26,948 bases of DNA from WHSM01 sp050701795 (GCA_050701795.1 JBOGDK010000018.1:1-26948), one strand, 5' to 3'. Positions 13,503-21,847 are shown, counted from the first letter of the stretch. Notes: generated by a model not told the origin, from the letters alone. Made by a program: numbers and translations.

Positions 13503-15125
13503 ATGATCACCGCCACTGGCCTGGAACTGCGCGTCGGCGCCCGTACCCTGCTGTCCGAGACCACGCTACGGGTGCAGCCCGGCGACCGGATCGGTCTCGT
13601 GGGCCGTAACGGCGCTGGTAAGACCACCAGTTTGAAGGTGCTTGCCGGGGAGTCCCTGCCGTACGCCGGGAGGGTGGACGGGCGCGGGCCGGTCGGATAC
13701 CTGCCGCAGGATCCGCGTACCGGGGACCTGCACGTCACCGCCCGGGACCGGGTGTTGTCCGCCCGCGGTCTGGACACCCTGCTGGAGGAGTTGGGCAAGC
13801 TCTCGGCGGCGCTCGCGGAGACCGCTGAGGACACCGAACGGGATCGCCTGGTACGCCGCTACGGCACCCTCGAAGACCAGTTCGCCGCGCTCGGAGGGTA
13901 CGCCGCCGAGGCCGAGGCCGCCCGGATCTGCGCCAACCTTGGGTTGCCGGACCGGGTGCTCAAGCAGCAACTCGGCACCCTGTCGGGCGGTCAGCGGCGG
14001 CGGGTGGAGCTGGCGCGGATCCTGTTCAGCGACGCGTCGACGGACGGCTCCGGCGGCACCCTGCTGCTGGACGAGCCCACCAACCACCTCGACGCCGACT
14101 CGATCGGCTGGCTGCGCAGCTTCCTGGCCGGCCACAAGGGTGGCCTGATCGTGATCAGCCACGACGTGGAGCTGCTCGACGCGGTGGTGAACAAGGTCTG
14201 GTATCTCGACGCCAACCGTTCCGTCGTCGACTTCTACAACGTGGGCTGGAAGACCTACCTGCAGCAGCGGGAGACCGACGAACGCCGCCGCCGCCGGGAA
14301 CGCGCGAACGCTGAACGCAAGGCCGGCGCCCTGATGGCGCAGGCGGACAAGATGCGGGCGAAGGCGACCAAGGCGGTCGCGGCGCAGAATATGGCCAAGC
14401 GCGCTGAGAAGCTGCTGTCCGGGCTGGAGAACGAGCGGGCCGGCGACAAGGTGGCGAAGGTACGGTTCCCGACTCCGGTCTCGTGCGGCAAGACACCGCT
14501 GACCGCGTCCGGGCTGTCCAAGTCGTACGGCTCCCTGGAGGTGTTCTCCGGGGTGGACGTCGCGGTGGACAAGGGCAGCCGGGTGGCGATCCTGGGGCTC
14601 AACGGCGCGGGCAAGACCACGCTGCTGCGCGTGCTCTCCGGTAAGGAGTCACCGGACACCGGTGAGGTGGTTGCGGGGCACGGCCTGCGGCTCGGCTACT
14701 ACGCGCAGGAGCACGAGACCCTGGACATCGACCGTACGGTGCTGGAGAACATGCGTACCGCCAGCGGGGCGGCGTACACCGATACCGAGCTGCGGAAGAT
14801 CCTGGGGGCGTTCCTGTTCAGCGGCGACGACGTCGCCAAGCCGGCCGGGGTGCTCTCCGGCGGCGAGAAGACCAGGCTCGCGTTGGCCAGCCTGGTGTGC
14901 TCCGGGGCGAACGTGCTGCTGCTCGACGAGCCGACCAACAACCTGGACCCGGTGAGCCGGGAGCAGGTGCTGGACGCGATCGCGCACTACCCGGGCGCGA
15001 TCGTGCTGGTCACCCACGATCCGGGAGCGGTGACGGCGCTACGGCCGGACCGGGCGATCCTGCTGCCGGACGGTGTCGAGGATGCCTGGAGCGACGACCT
15101 GCTGGAGCTGGTGGAACTCGCGTGA
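13503..15125 (+). CDS. ABC-F family ATPase (Rv1473-like), likely antibiotic/ribosome protection factor
   Basis: 540-aa soluble protein with two ABC domains and no membrane segments, the ABC-F layout of proteins acting on the ribosome. Domain 1 has Walker A GRNGAGKTT (34-42), signature LSGGQRRR (160-167) and Walker B LLLDEPTNHLD (187-197). A charged helical linker of about 70 residues follows (TDERRRRRERANAERKAGA onward). Domain 2 has Walker A GLNGAGKTT, signature LSGGEKTR and LLLDEPTNNLD. The sequence closely resembles, from memory, M. tuberculosis Rv1473, a WhiB7-regulon member linked to macrolide tolerance. The next plus-strand genes (HTH protein, enoyl-CoA hydratase) match that neighbourhood. 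ATG 13503 has only a weak GAGAGCGAG site upstream. The 116-nt leader with a mini-ORF and terminator suggests antibiotic-responsive attenuation. The gene converges on the following membrane protein gene with 12 bp between stops. Confidence 0.88.
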   Translation: MITATGLELRVGARTLLSETTLRVQPGDRIGLVGRNGAGKTTSLKVLAGESLPYAGRVDGRGPVGYLPQDPRTGDLHVTARDRVLSARGLDTLLEELGKLSAALAETAEDTERDRLVRRYGTLEDQFAALGGYAAEAEAARICANLGLPDRVLKQQLGTLSGGQRRRVELARILFSDASTDGSGGTLLLDEPTNHLDADSIGWLRSFLAGHKGGLIVISHDVELLDAVVNKVWYLDANRSVVDFYNVGWKTYLQQRETDERRRRRERANAERKAGALMAQADKMRAKATKAVAAQNMAKRAEKLLSGLENERAGDKVAKVRFPTPVSCGKTPLTASGLSKSYGSLEVFSGVDVAVDKGSRVAILGLNGAGKTTLLRVLSGKESPDTGEVVAGHGLRLGYYAQEHETLDIDRTVLENMRTASGAAYTDTELRKILGAFLFSGDDVAKPAGVLSGGEKTRLALASLVCSGANVLLLDEPTNNLDPVSREQVLDAIAHYPGAIVLVTHDPGAVTALRPDRAILLPDGVEDAWSDDLLELVELA

Positions 15126-15137
15126 GCACCCGAGGCG

Positions 15138-16442
15138 TCACGAAGCCTTGATCACGGCCGCGAGCAGCAGCGCGACCGCCGCACCGGCGGCGGTGAGCAG
15201 CAGCGGGGCCGGCACCTGCGGCCCGCCCTGCCGGGACGGCGCGACCGCCGCCACGGTCAGCCACGGGAAGAACGCCAGCCACGCGTGTTCGATGCCCCCG
15301 CGAGCGAACCCGGCCGACAGCGAAAAAACCACGGCCGCCCCCGCGCCCACCAGAAACGGCCAGGCGGGGGTGTTCCGCACCTTGCGGAGGCTGGCCACCA
15401 GGACCGGCCCGGTGACCCACAGCAGGGCGACCAGGCTCAGCGCCGCCCACCACCACCCCGACCGGTACGGTTCCACCCGCTCGGCGTAGTCGGCGTAGGC
15501 CGCGATCATCCCGTCCACCCAGCTGAACCCGAGCGCCTCGGCGATCAGCACCGGTACCAGGACTCCCACGCCGGTCAGCATGTTGAGCAACGGGCGGCGG
15601 CGGGCGAAGTACAGACAGATCACCGAGAGCCCGAGCCAGGCCGCGGCGTACCCGAACATCGCCGCGAGGCCGAGCAGCACCCCGCTACCGAGCCCCCCGA
15701 CCGCGGCCCGCCAACCCCGCTTCCGGGTCGCCCAGGCACCCACGACGATCATCGCCGCCCCGAGCGTGGCGACCAGTGAGTCCGGGTGTACGGCCCACAG
15801 CGCGTACGGGGCCAGCACCACCACCGGCAGGTACCGGCGGGCGTTCAGCTCACCGCACGCGTTGCGTACCGCGGTCAGCACCAGCGGTACGGTCAGCACT
15901 CCGCCCGCGGTCAGTAGCAGGCCGAGTGCCAGGTCGTCGGTGACTCCGATCCGGTGCATCGTCCACAACAGCAGCACCGGGCCGGGCGGGTGGCCCCGGG
16001 TGTGTGGGCTGTGCGATTGACCGGACCCGGTGAATCCGCGCAGCCAGCCGTACGGGTCGTCGCCGATGTCGCCGATGTCCGTGGCGGCGCCGTCGGGGTC
16101 GGTGAGTGGTCCGGTGATCCCGGCCAACCCACCGGTCAGGGCCAGGCTGACGGTCCAGGCCAGGCTGGCCAGGTAGCTGACGGCGATCAGGCGCGGCCAC
16201 GGCATCAGGTCGAACGTGCCCCGCAGGCCGAGTGCGAGGACGGCTCCGGCCACGAGCCCGGCGAGTAGGAGCGCGGGGGAGACCCGCATCTGGTACCGGC
16301 CGAGGAACGGGGGGCTCGCAGTGCCGAGACGGGCGTCGGCGAACACCGCCACCGCAGTGACGGTCAGTCCGACCGCGCCGAGGAGCAGCCAGACCGCGAG
16401 GTCGCGACGCTGGGTTCGCACCGGTTCGTCTTCGCTGTCCAC
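15138..16442 (-). CDS. Polytopic membrane protein, GT-C glycosyltransferase-like
   Basis: 434-aa integral membrane protein with about eleven hydrophobic segments. Between helices 3 and 4 is a long extracytoplasmic loop, TDPDGAATDIGDIGDDPYGWLRGFTGSGQSHSPHTRGHPPGPVL when read in order. Its closing GHPPGPVLLLW motif, together with the architecture, resembles actinomycete GT-C superfamily membrane transferases that use polyprenyl-phosphate sugars. The acidic residues in the loop (DIGDIGDD) could be catalytic, but this is inference. GTG 16442 is the start used here, with GGTGATG a few bases upstream. I do not recognise a specific characterised orthologue; a generic membrane protein label would also be fair. 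It converges with the ABC-F gene and is divergent from the small HTH gene, 227 bp away. Confidence 0.75.
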   Translation of the reverse strand: MDSEDEPVRTQRRDLAVWLLLGAVGLTVTAVAVFADARLGTASPPFLGRYQMRVSPALLLAGLVAGAVLALGLRGTFDLMPWPRLIAVSYLASLAWTVSLALTGGLAGITGPLTDPDGAATDIGDIGDDPYGWLRGFTGSGQSHSPHTRGHPPGPVLLLWTMHRIGVTDDLALGLLLTAGGVLTVPLVLTAVRNACGELNARRYLPVVVLAPYALWAVHPDSLVATLGAAMIVVGAWATRKRGWRAAVGGLGSGVLLGLAAMFGYAAAWLGLSVICLYFARRRPLLNMLTGVGVLVPVLIAEALGFSWVDGMIAAYADYAERVEPYRSGWWWAALSLVALLWVTGPVLVASLRKVRNTPAWPFLVGAGAAVVFSLSAGFARGGIEHAWLAFFPWLTVAAVAPSRQGGPQVPAPLLLTAAGAAVALLLAAVIKAS

Positions 16443-16669
16443 GGCGCATCACCGTATCGGAGCCGCCACGGGTGGGTTGCCTCCGCAGGTGTGGTGGGGC
16501 CTTACGCGGCGCCGTTGGGTCCCCGTACTCACCGGTATCACGGGTCGGTTTGCCGACATGGTCGGTGCGATCAGTTGTCTTCCGGTGACCGACTGGCGCA
16601 TGATCGTTCGTGGCGGTCTAATGGATGGGACCGTCGTACGCTCACTTCTCCTGACGTGAGGGATACAAC

Positions 16670-16897
16670 ATGGCAGCCACCGGCACCACCACCTCCGCCC
16701 CGAAGGGTCGCCGGATCGTCGGCGCGGAGCGCGCCACACTCGCCAGTGATCTGGTGAAGCGGTACACCCAGGGCGAGAGCATCCGGGCACTCGCATCGTC
16801 GACCGGCCGCTCGTACGGCTTCGTGCACCGCGTCCTCACCGAGTCGGGTGTGCAGTTGCGGCAGCGTGGCGGCGCCCGGCGTCGTAAGGGCTCCTGA
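16670..16897 (+). CDS. Small helix-turn-helix protein (Rv1473A-like)
   Basis: 75-aa basic protein: a short flexible N-terminus, then one HTH at about residues 18-60 (GAERATLASDLVKRYTQGESIRALASSTGRSYGFVHRVLTESG taken in parts), ending in an Arg/Gly-rich tail (RQRGGARRRKG). The IRALASSTGRSYGFVHRVL helix pair resembles a resolvase/Hin-type recognition unit, in which the second helix would enter the major groove. It has no effector domain, so it is a DNA-binding accessory protein of unknown target. ATG 16670 has GAGGGA about 7 bases upstream. The position after the ABC-F gene and before the enoyl-CoA hydratase gene parallels Rv1473A and Rv1472 in M. tuberculosis, though in a different order. The preceding 227 bp hold its promoter; TACGCT near 16638 could be its -10. 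Confidence 0.82.
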   Translation: MAATGTTTSAPKGRRIVGAERATLASDLVKRYTQGESIRALASSTGRSYGFVHRVLTESGVQLRQRGGARRRKGS

Positions 16898-16904
16898 CAA
16901 TCTC

Positions 16905-16927
16905 GGGCCGGTGGCCGATCCCGGCCC
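16905..16927 (+). terminator. GC-rich hairpin between the HTH gene and the enoyl-CoA hydratase gene
   Basis: GGGCCGG (16905-16911) pairs perfectly with CCGGCCC (16921-16927) over a 9-nt loop, 7 bp after the HTH stop codon. It is a plausible factor-independent terminator without a U-tract. A small CGGTCA-C-TGACCG palindrome directly follows. Confidence 0.5.
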
Positions 16928-17038
16928 GGTCACTGACCGTCCAGCCGCTGGCCGTCACCGGTCGGCCGTCGGGCTGGGGTGTGGTGGCCGGACCGGCGAG
17001 AGCGCTGAGTCCCGCGAGTACGGAATCGAGGGACGACG

Positions 17039-17857
17039 GTGCCTGGTCGCGAGCCTGACGTGACGGCCCCGGCCGCAGCGTCACAGGCGGCCTCGCCCGG
17101 GGTTCGACTCGACCGGGACGGTCCGGTCGCCACCGTGACACTGTGCAACCCGGAAACCCTCAACCCCCAGACCCCCGCGTTGTGGCTCCGGCTCCGGGAG
17201 ATCGGCCGGGAGCTGCCGGGAGACGTCCGCGTGGTGGTGGTACGCGGTGAGGGCCGGGCATTCTCCGCTGGGCTCGACAAGTCCGCGCTGACTGGTCAGC
17301 CCCTCGACGGCGGTATGTCGTTCCCCGAGATGGCGAAGCTGCCGGGCGAGGAGCTGGAGCGGCTCATCGCGTCGTACCAGGAGGGGTTCGGCTGGCTACG
17401 GCGCCCCGACGTGGTGTCGGTGGCCGCGGTACAGGGCCACGCCGTCGGGGCGGGGTTCCAGCTCGCGCTGGCGTGCGACCTGAGAGTGGTGGCCGACGAT
17501 GTGAAGTTCTCGATGGCGGAGATCCGGCTCGGCCTGGTGCCCGATCTGGGTGGCACCAAGCGGCTTGTCGAGCTGGTCGGGTACGCTCGCGCCCTGGAGC
17601 TGTGCCTGACCGCCCGCCGGGTGGAGGCTGACGAGGCGTACCGGACCGGTCTGGCGTCCCTGGTGGTGTCCCGGGACGCCTTGGACTCCACGGTGGCTGA
17701 CCTGGCGTCTGCCCTGGTCGCCGCCCCGCACGGGGCGGTATCGGAGATCAAGGCGCTGATCGGTGTCGCTGCCGGGCACTCGTACCCCGAACAGGAGGCC
17801 GCTGAACGAGCGGCGCAGGCCCGAAGGATTCGTGATCTGGCCGACCTCGGCGAGTAA
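17039..17857 (+). CDS. Enoyl-CoA hydratase/isomerase family protein
   Basis: 272-aa crotonase-fold protein, cytosolic, acting on an acyl-CoA. The first oxyanion-hole segment is GRAFSAGLDKSAL. The second is AAVQGHAVGAGFQLALACDLRVV, the strongest family signature. The following MAEIRLGLVPDLGGTKRLVELVG keeps the Glu of the A-E-I-R segment and has Asp at the second acidic position (PDLGG), so hydratase or isomerase chemistry are both possible. GTG 17039 is chosen because GAGGGAC stands six bases before it; a GTG at 17060 is an alternative. It lies in the same neighbourhood as Rv1472 (echA12) of M. tuberculosis and could be an orthologue. Substrate is not deducible. A GTA codon not followed by C occurs here (17738), an exception to the local codon pattern. 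Confidence 0.9.
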   Translation: MPGREPDVTAPAAASQAASPGVRLDRDGPVATVTLCNPETLNPQTPALWLRLREIGRELPGDVRVVVVRGEGRAFSAGLDKSALTGQPLDGGMSFPEMAKLPGEELERLIASYQEGFGWLRRPDVVSVAAVQGHAVGAGFQLALACDLRVVADDVKFSMAEIRLGLVPDLGGTKRLVELVGYARALELCLTARRVEADEAYRTGLASLVVSRDALDSTVADLASALVAAPHGAVSEIKALIGVAAGHSYPEQEAAERAAQARRIRDLADLGE

Positions 17858-17931
17858 CCGGGAACTAATCGCCCTCCGCCGGAAGTTGTCGCAGGTGTGA
17901 TGCAGACTTCGAGGATGAGTGGAGGTGGCCG

Positions 17932-19848
17932 ATGACCGGACCCATGGGCGGAATGATGGGCCCCGGTTGGGGGTTCCTCCGCGCGATGCGCAACGAGGAC
18001 GCTGTCAAGGAACGCAAGATCAACCGCGACACTGTGCGCCGGATCCTCACCTTCGCGAAGCCGTACAAGCGGGATATTTCGGTCTTCCTGGTGCTCGTGA
18101 TGCTCTCGGCGGCGGCCGGGGTAGCCACCCCCGTGCTCGCCGGCCGGGTGATCAACGCGATCACCGACAGCGCCGACCGCGGCGTCGTGGTCACCATCGC
18201 GCTGCTGATCGCGGGGCTCGCGGTGCTCGACGCAGGGTTCGGGCTGGTGCAGCGGCTGTTCTCGGCCCGGATCGGTGAGGGCGTGATCCTCGATCTGCGG
18301 CGAGAGGTCTTCGACCACGTACAGCGGATGCCGTTGCAGTTCTTCACCCGCACCCAGACCGGTGCGCTGGTGAGCCGGCTCAACAACGACGTGATCGGAG
18401 CGCAGCGGGCGTTCACCTCGACGTTGTCCGGGGTGGTCAGCAACGTGATCGCGCTCGTCCTGACGGCGGGGGTGATGTTCGCGCTGTCCTGGCAGATCAC
18501 GCTGTTGTCGCTGGCCCTGTTGCCGGTGTTCATCATCCCGGCCCGACGCGTCGGCCGGAAGCTCGCCGAGATCACCCGGGAGAGCTATCAGCTCGACGCG
18601 ACGATGAACACCCAGATGACTGAGCGGTTCGGCGCCGGGGGAGCGCTTCTGGTGAAGCTGTTCGGCCGCCACGCCGACGAGACCGATGAGTTCGCTGAAC
18701 GCGCCCGGCGGGTGCGTGACATCGGTGTGCTCTCGGCGCTGTACTCCAGTGCGTTCTTCGTCGCGCTCACCCTGGTCGCCACCCTCGCCCAGGCGTTGAC
18801 GTACGGGCTGGGCGGCTGGCTGGCGCTCTCCGGCGCGGTCAGTGCCGGGTCGGTGGTCACCCTGGCGCTGCTGCTCACCCGGCTGTACGGGCCGCTCACC
18901 GCGCTGTCCAACGTCAATGTGGACGTGATGAGCGCCCTGGTCAGCTTCGACCGGGTGTTCGAGGTGCTGGATCTGAAGCCGAGCGTGGTCGACGGACCCG
19001 ACGCGGTCGACCTTCCCGCTGGCCCTGGGCGGGTGGAGTTCCGCGAGGTCGGGTTCCGGTATCCGGCCGCGACCGAGGTGTCGCTTGCCTCTCTGGAGGA
19101 CGTGGCGGTGCTGGAACGCACCACGAACGAGCCGGTCCTCAAAGGCGTGTCGTTCACTGTGGAGCCGGGCCGGTTGGTCGCCCTGGTCGGTCCGTCCGGC
19201 GCCGGCAAGAGCACGACGTCGATGCTGGTGCCCCGGATCTACGACGTCACCGACGGAGCGGTTCTCGTCAACGGAGTCGACGTACGCGACCTGAGGGCGG
19301 AGTCGTTGCGGGCCGCTATCGGCGTGGTCACCCAGGATGCCCACCTGTTCCACGACTCGTTGCGGGCCAACCTGGGGTACGCGCGTACCGACGCCACTGA
19401 CGAGCAGCTGTGGACGGCGCTGGAGCGTGCCCAGCTCGGACGGTTGGTGCGGTCCCTGCCGGACGGGTTGGACACCGTGGTGGGGGAGCGGGGCTACCGG
19501 TTCTCGGGCGGCGAGAAGCAGCGGATCGCGATCGCGAGGTTGCTGCTGAAGGCGCCCAGCGTCGTGATCCTGGACGAGGCGACAGCGCACCTCGACTCGG
19601 AATCGGAGGCGGCGGTGCAACGGGCCCTGGGTGAGGCGTTGTCCGGGCGTACCGCCCTGGTGATCGCACACCGGCTCTCCACCGTCCGGGACGCCGACGA
19701 GATCCTGGTGCTCGACGACGGCCGGATCGTGGAGCGGGGCCGCCACGACGAGCTCATCACGGCAGGCGGCTTGTACGCCGAGCTCTACCGCACCCAGTTC
19801 GCGGACTCGCCGCGTACCGATGCGCCGAAACTGACCACCACTGGCTGA
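17932..19848 (+). CDS. ABC exporter half-transporter (fused membrane and ATPase domains)
   Basis: 638-aa type IV ABC exporter subunit that would dimerise. A Met/Gly-rich N-terminus (MTGPMGGMMGPG) is followed by six membrane helices across about residues 50-330 and the ATPase domain from about 360. Walker A is GPSGAGKST; a Q-loop is in VTQDAHLFHDSL; the signature is FSGGEKQRIAIARLLL; Walker B is VVILDEATAHLDS; the H-loop is VIAHRLSTVRD. About 20 extra residues (ATEVSLASLEDVAVLERTTNE) sit between the first beta-strand (FRYP) and the Walker A strand. I recall such an insertion from related actinobacterial transporters. ATG 17932 has GGAGGT at good spacing. It is a single gene, 74 bp after the enoyl-CoA hydratase gene and convergent with the monooxygenase. 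Lipid or drug export is likely; the substrate is unknown. Confidence 0.9.
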   Translation: MTGPMGGMMGPGWGFLRAMRNEDAVKERKINRDTVRRILTFAKPYKRDISVFLVLVMLSAAAGVATPVLAGRVINAITDSADRGVVVTIALLIAGLAVLDAGFGLVQRLFSARIGEGVILDLRREVFDHVQRMPLQFFTRTQTGALVSRLNNDVIGAQRAFTSTLSGVVSNVIALVLTAGVMFALSWQITLLSLALLPVFIIPARRVGRKLAEITRESYQLDATMNTQMTERFGAGGALLVKLFGRHADETDEFAERARRVRDIGVLSALYSSAFFVALTLVATLAQALTYGLGGWLALSGAVSAGSVVTLALLLTRLYGPLTALSNVNVDVMSALVSFDRVFEVLDLKPSVVDGPDAVDLPAGPGRVEFREVGFRYPAATEVSLASLEDVAVLERTTNEPVLKGVSFTVEPGRLVALVGPSGAGKSTTSMLVPRIYDVTDGAVLVNGVDVRDLRAESLRAAIGVVTQDAHLFHDSLRANLGYARTDATDEQLWTALERAQLGRLVRSLPDGLDTVVGERGYRFSGGEKQRIAIARLLLKAPSVVILDEATAHLDSESEAAVQRALGEALSGRTALVIAHRLSTVRDADEILVLDDGRIVERGRHDELITAGGLYAELYRTQFADSPRTDAPKLTTTG

Positions 19849-19896
19849 CCCGCCCTGGAGGCTGCTCCGGGGCGACCGCCGGCCGGATCTGCGGCC

Positions 19897-21123
19897 TCAC
19901 GCGGGTTGTGGTGCCGCCGACTCAGCGGCGACCGGTGCGTCCCAGTCGATCCGGTAGCGGTGCTGCCACCCGAATGCCTTCTCGGCGTTGTAGAACGTAC
20001 GGATCGCCAGCGGGACCATCAGGTCCCGGATCACCCGGCCCACCGGGCCCGCGGCCTTGTCGTTGTTCACCCGGGCGCCCGCGGCGATCACCCGCTCCAC
20101 CCGGGTACGCCGGAGCCGCTCGTAGCTGGTGAACGCCGCGTCGACCGTGGTCATGTCCCGCAGGCTCCTGGCGAGCTGGATCCCGCTCTCGATCGCCATC
20201 GACGCGCCTTGACCCGAGCTGGGGGAGGTGGCGTGGGCGGCGTCCCCGACGAGCACCGTCCGGCCCCGGTGCCAGGTCGGTACGCTCGGCAGGTCTTCCA
20301 TGCCGCCCACGTTCACGAGTTCGGCGGGGTCCATGTGGTCGAGGATCCGTAGCGCCGGGCTGTTGTCGTCGGCAAACAACTGACGCATCCGGTCCAGCCA
20401 CTCCGCGGCCGGTACGGCGCGGGCCTGCGCGCCGGACATCGGCTCGGCGTGGGGCAGGTTGGCGAACCACCCCGCGAGGCCGTCATCGAGCACCTGGTAT
20501 CCGAAGAACGCCCGCTTCCCGAATACGAAGTGCATCGCGCCGCCCGTACTGGTCAGGTCGGCTGCCCGGACCCAGCCGCCCATCCCGAGCAGCCTCACGT
20601 ACCGCGGTTGCGGCGCCGCGGGGTCGATCAGGCCGCGGACCGTGGAGCGGATCCCGTCCGCGCCCACCATGATGTCTCCGGTCGCGGTGCCGCCGTCGGC
20701 GAAGTGGGCGGTGACGTCGTCGGTGGTCTGTGCGAGATCGACCAGCGTCTTGCCGGGCACCACCAGTACGTCCTGCCGCTTCGCCTCGTCGAGCAACGCC
20801 CGGTAGAGATCACTCCGGTTGACCGTGTACGTGGTCGGCACTCCGGGGAGCGTGGAGAAGGTGGCGAGCCGCCGCCCCGTGTGGCTCTGGATCACCATCC
20901 GATCGGTCCGGACACCGGCGTCACGTACCCGTTGTGCGGCGCCGATGATCTCCAGGGCGGCCAGCCCGTTCGGGGCGATCGACAGGGCGCCGCCGAGTCC
21001 GTCGGCCGTACTGTCGTACGCCTCGTACACGGTGGCGTCGATGCCGGCCTTCTTCAGGGCCATCGCGGTCGCCGGGCCGGCGATTCCGCCGCCGATCACC
21101 AGCGCGGTGCGTACTGATGTCAT
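19897..21123 (-). CDS. FAD-dependent aromatic-type monooxygenase
   Basis: 408-aa class A flavoprotein monooxygenase (PHBH fold), cytosolic, using NAD(P)H and oxygen to hydroxylate a substrate. The N-terminal dinucleotide fingerprint is VIGGGIAGPATAMALKKAG. The DG motif is MVGADGIRSTVR (about 155-166). The GD motif, VLVGDAAHATSPSSGQGASMAIES (about 292-315), contacts the FAD ribityl chain. The C-terminal region lacks the thioredoxin-like domain of larger phenol hydroxylases. The ATG overlaps the padR stop (ATGA) with GAGGAG upstream, so it is co-transcribed with and controlled by PadR. PadR control often marks response to phenolics or antibiotics, so the substrate may be a toxic aromatic compound. 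TetX-like or rifampicin-type inactivation is conceivable but unsupported. Confidence 0.9.
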   Translation of the reverse strand: MTSVRTALVIGGGIAGPATAMALKKAGIDATVYEAYDSTADGLGGALSIAPNGLAALEIIGAAQRVRDAGVRTDRMVIQSHTGRRLATFSTLPGVPTTYTVNRSDLYRALLDEAKRQDVLVVPGKTLVDLAQTTDDVTAHFADGGTATGDIMVGADGIRSTVRGLIDPAAPQPRYVRLLGMGGWVRAADLTSTGGAMHFVFGKRAFFGYQVLDDGLAGWFANLPHAEPMSGAQARAVPAAEWLDRMRQLFADDNSPALRILDHMDPAELVNVGGMEDLPSVPTWHRGRTVLVGDAAHATSPSSGQGASMAIESGIQLARSLRDMTTVDAAFTSYERLRRTRVERVIAAGARVNNDKAAGPVGRVIRDLMVPLAIRTFYNAEKAFGWQHRYRIDWDAPVAAESAAPQPA

Positions 21124-21716
21124 GGCTTCTCCTCGTGGAATTCGCGCCAGGGTCGTACGTACTCGGGGTCTTTGATCGACGTCAGGAGGTTGTTGACGAA
21201 GCCCAGTTCGGCCTCCAGCAGGGCACGTCGGTACTCCTCCTCGACCAGGAAGATCGGGTGCAGGCCGCCGTCGAGCGCCGTACGGATCAGTGACCTGACC
21301 TCATCGACCTGTTCGTGGAGGGTCGCCTGGCGTACGGCCAGCAGGTCAGCCGCCTGCGTGGGGGCCAGCACGCCGAGCAGTGAGAGTGCGACCCCGAAGT
21401 GCGGGTACTCCTCACGGGGGACCGACACCAGGTCGCGCATCCAGTCGTGCATCTCGTCGGTACCGGCATCAGTGAGCGCATACACGGTCCGCTCCGGGCG
21501 CGGGGTGTCCCGCACCGTCTCCTGCGCCTGGATGAAACCGGCCCGGAGCAGTTGGTCGACCACCATGTAGAGCGAGCTGTGGTTGAACTTGATGTTGCGG
21601 TCGTTGCCGCGCTCCTTGAGCAGTCGGCCCAGCTCGTACGGATGCATCGGACGTTCTCGCAGGAACGCCAGCACCGCCAACGCCAGCGGATTGTTGACCT
21701 CGCGCCGTTTCGCCAT
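21120..21716 (-). CDS. PadR-family transcriptional repressor
   Basis: 198-aa regulator. The N-terminal winged helix is classic PadR: NPLALAVLAFLRERPMHPYELGRLLKERG, then FNHSSLYMVVDQLLRAGFIQAQE, then RPERTVYALTDAGTDEMHDWM for the wing. The C-terminal helical domain (about 90-190) is the longer PadR subfamily-1 type used for dimerisation. ATG 21716 is preceded by GGTGGTGGGCGT, an acceptable ribosome binding site. The gene overlaps the downstream monooxygenase by 4 nt, forming a two-gene operon. A 13-bp inverted repeat straddles its own -10 box, so autorepression is very likely. Confidence 0.93.
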   Translation of the reverse strand: MAKRREVNNPLALAVLAFLRERPMHPYELGRLLKERGNDRNIKFNHSSLYMVVDQLLRAGFIQAQETVRDTPRPERTVYALTDAGTDEMHDWMRDLVSVPREEYPHFGVALSLLGVLAPTQAADLLAVRQATLHEQVDEVRSLIRTALDGGLHPIFLVEEEYRRALLEAELGFVNNLLTSIKDPEYVRPWREFHEEKP

Positions 21717-21727
21717 ACGCCCACCAC

Positions 21728-21759
21728 CTAGTCGATAGCGACTATACGCTATCGACTAG
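21728..21759. promoter_or_regulatory. PadR operator: perfect 13-bp inverted repeat around the -10 box
   Basis: CTAGTCGATAGCG (21728-21740) and its exact complement (21747-21759) flank a 6-bp spacer. The element CGACTA(T/G) recurs at 21739, 21753 and 21767, exactly 14 bp apart, extending the site to the right. Confidence 0.85.
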
Positions 21760-21769
21760 TCAGTGTCGA
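21741..21769 (-). promoter_or_regulatory. padR promoter with near-consensus boxes
   Basis: On the minus strand, TCGACA (21769-21764; consensus TTGACA) and TATAGT (21746-21741; consensus TATAAT) are spaced by 17 bp. The -10 box is exactly the 6-bp spacer of the operator, so operator occupancy and polymerase binding are mutually exclusive. Confidence 0.85.
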
Positions 21770-21830
21770 CTATGTTGGCAAGTCGGCGGTACCCCCCGAC
21801 GGGGACATTGGTGGAGAGCGGTGCTCGGGG

Positions 21831-21845
21831 GCCAGCGGCGCTGGC
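21831..21845 (-). terminator. Short hairpin just after the AcnR-like regulator gene
   Basis: GCCAGC (21831-21836) pairs with GCTGGC (21840-21845) over a GGC loop, three bases after the stop codon on the minus strand. It is small but GC-only and well placed to separate this gene from padR. Confidence 0.4.
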
Positions 21846-21847
21846 GG

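Noticed and set aside
17095..17125. T-loop-like GGTTCGACTC sequence suggesting a tRNA
   Set aside because: It is inside the enoyl-CoA hydratase reading frame, and no acceptor or anticodon stem can be built around it.
17296..19746. 816-codon minus-strand open frame opposite the enoyl-CoA hydratase and ABC exporter genes
   Set aside because: Its composition is His/Arg/Gln/Gly-rich and it is fully antisense to two well-supported genes with intact motifs, so it is a high-GC artefact.
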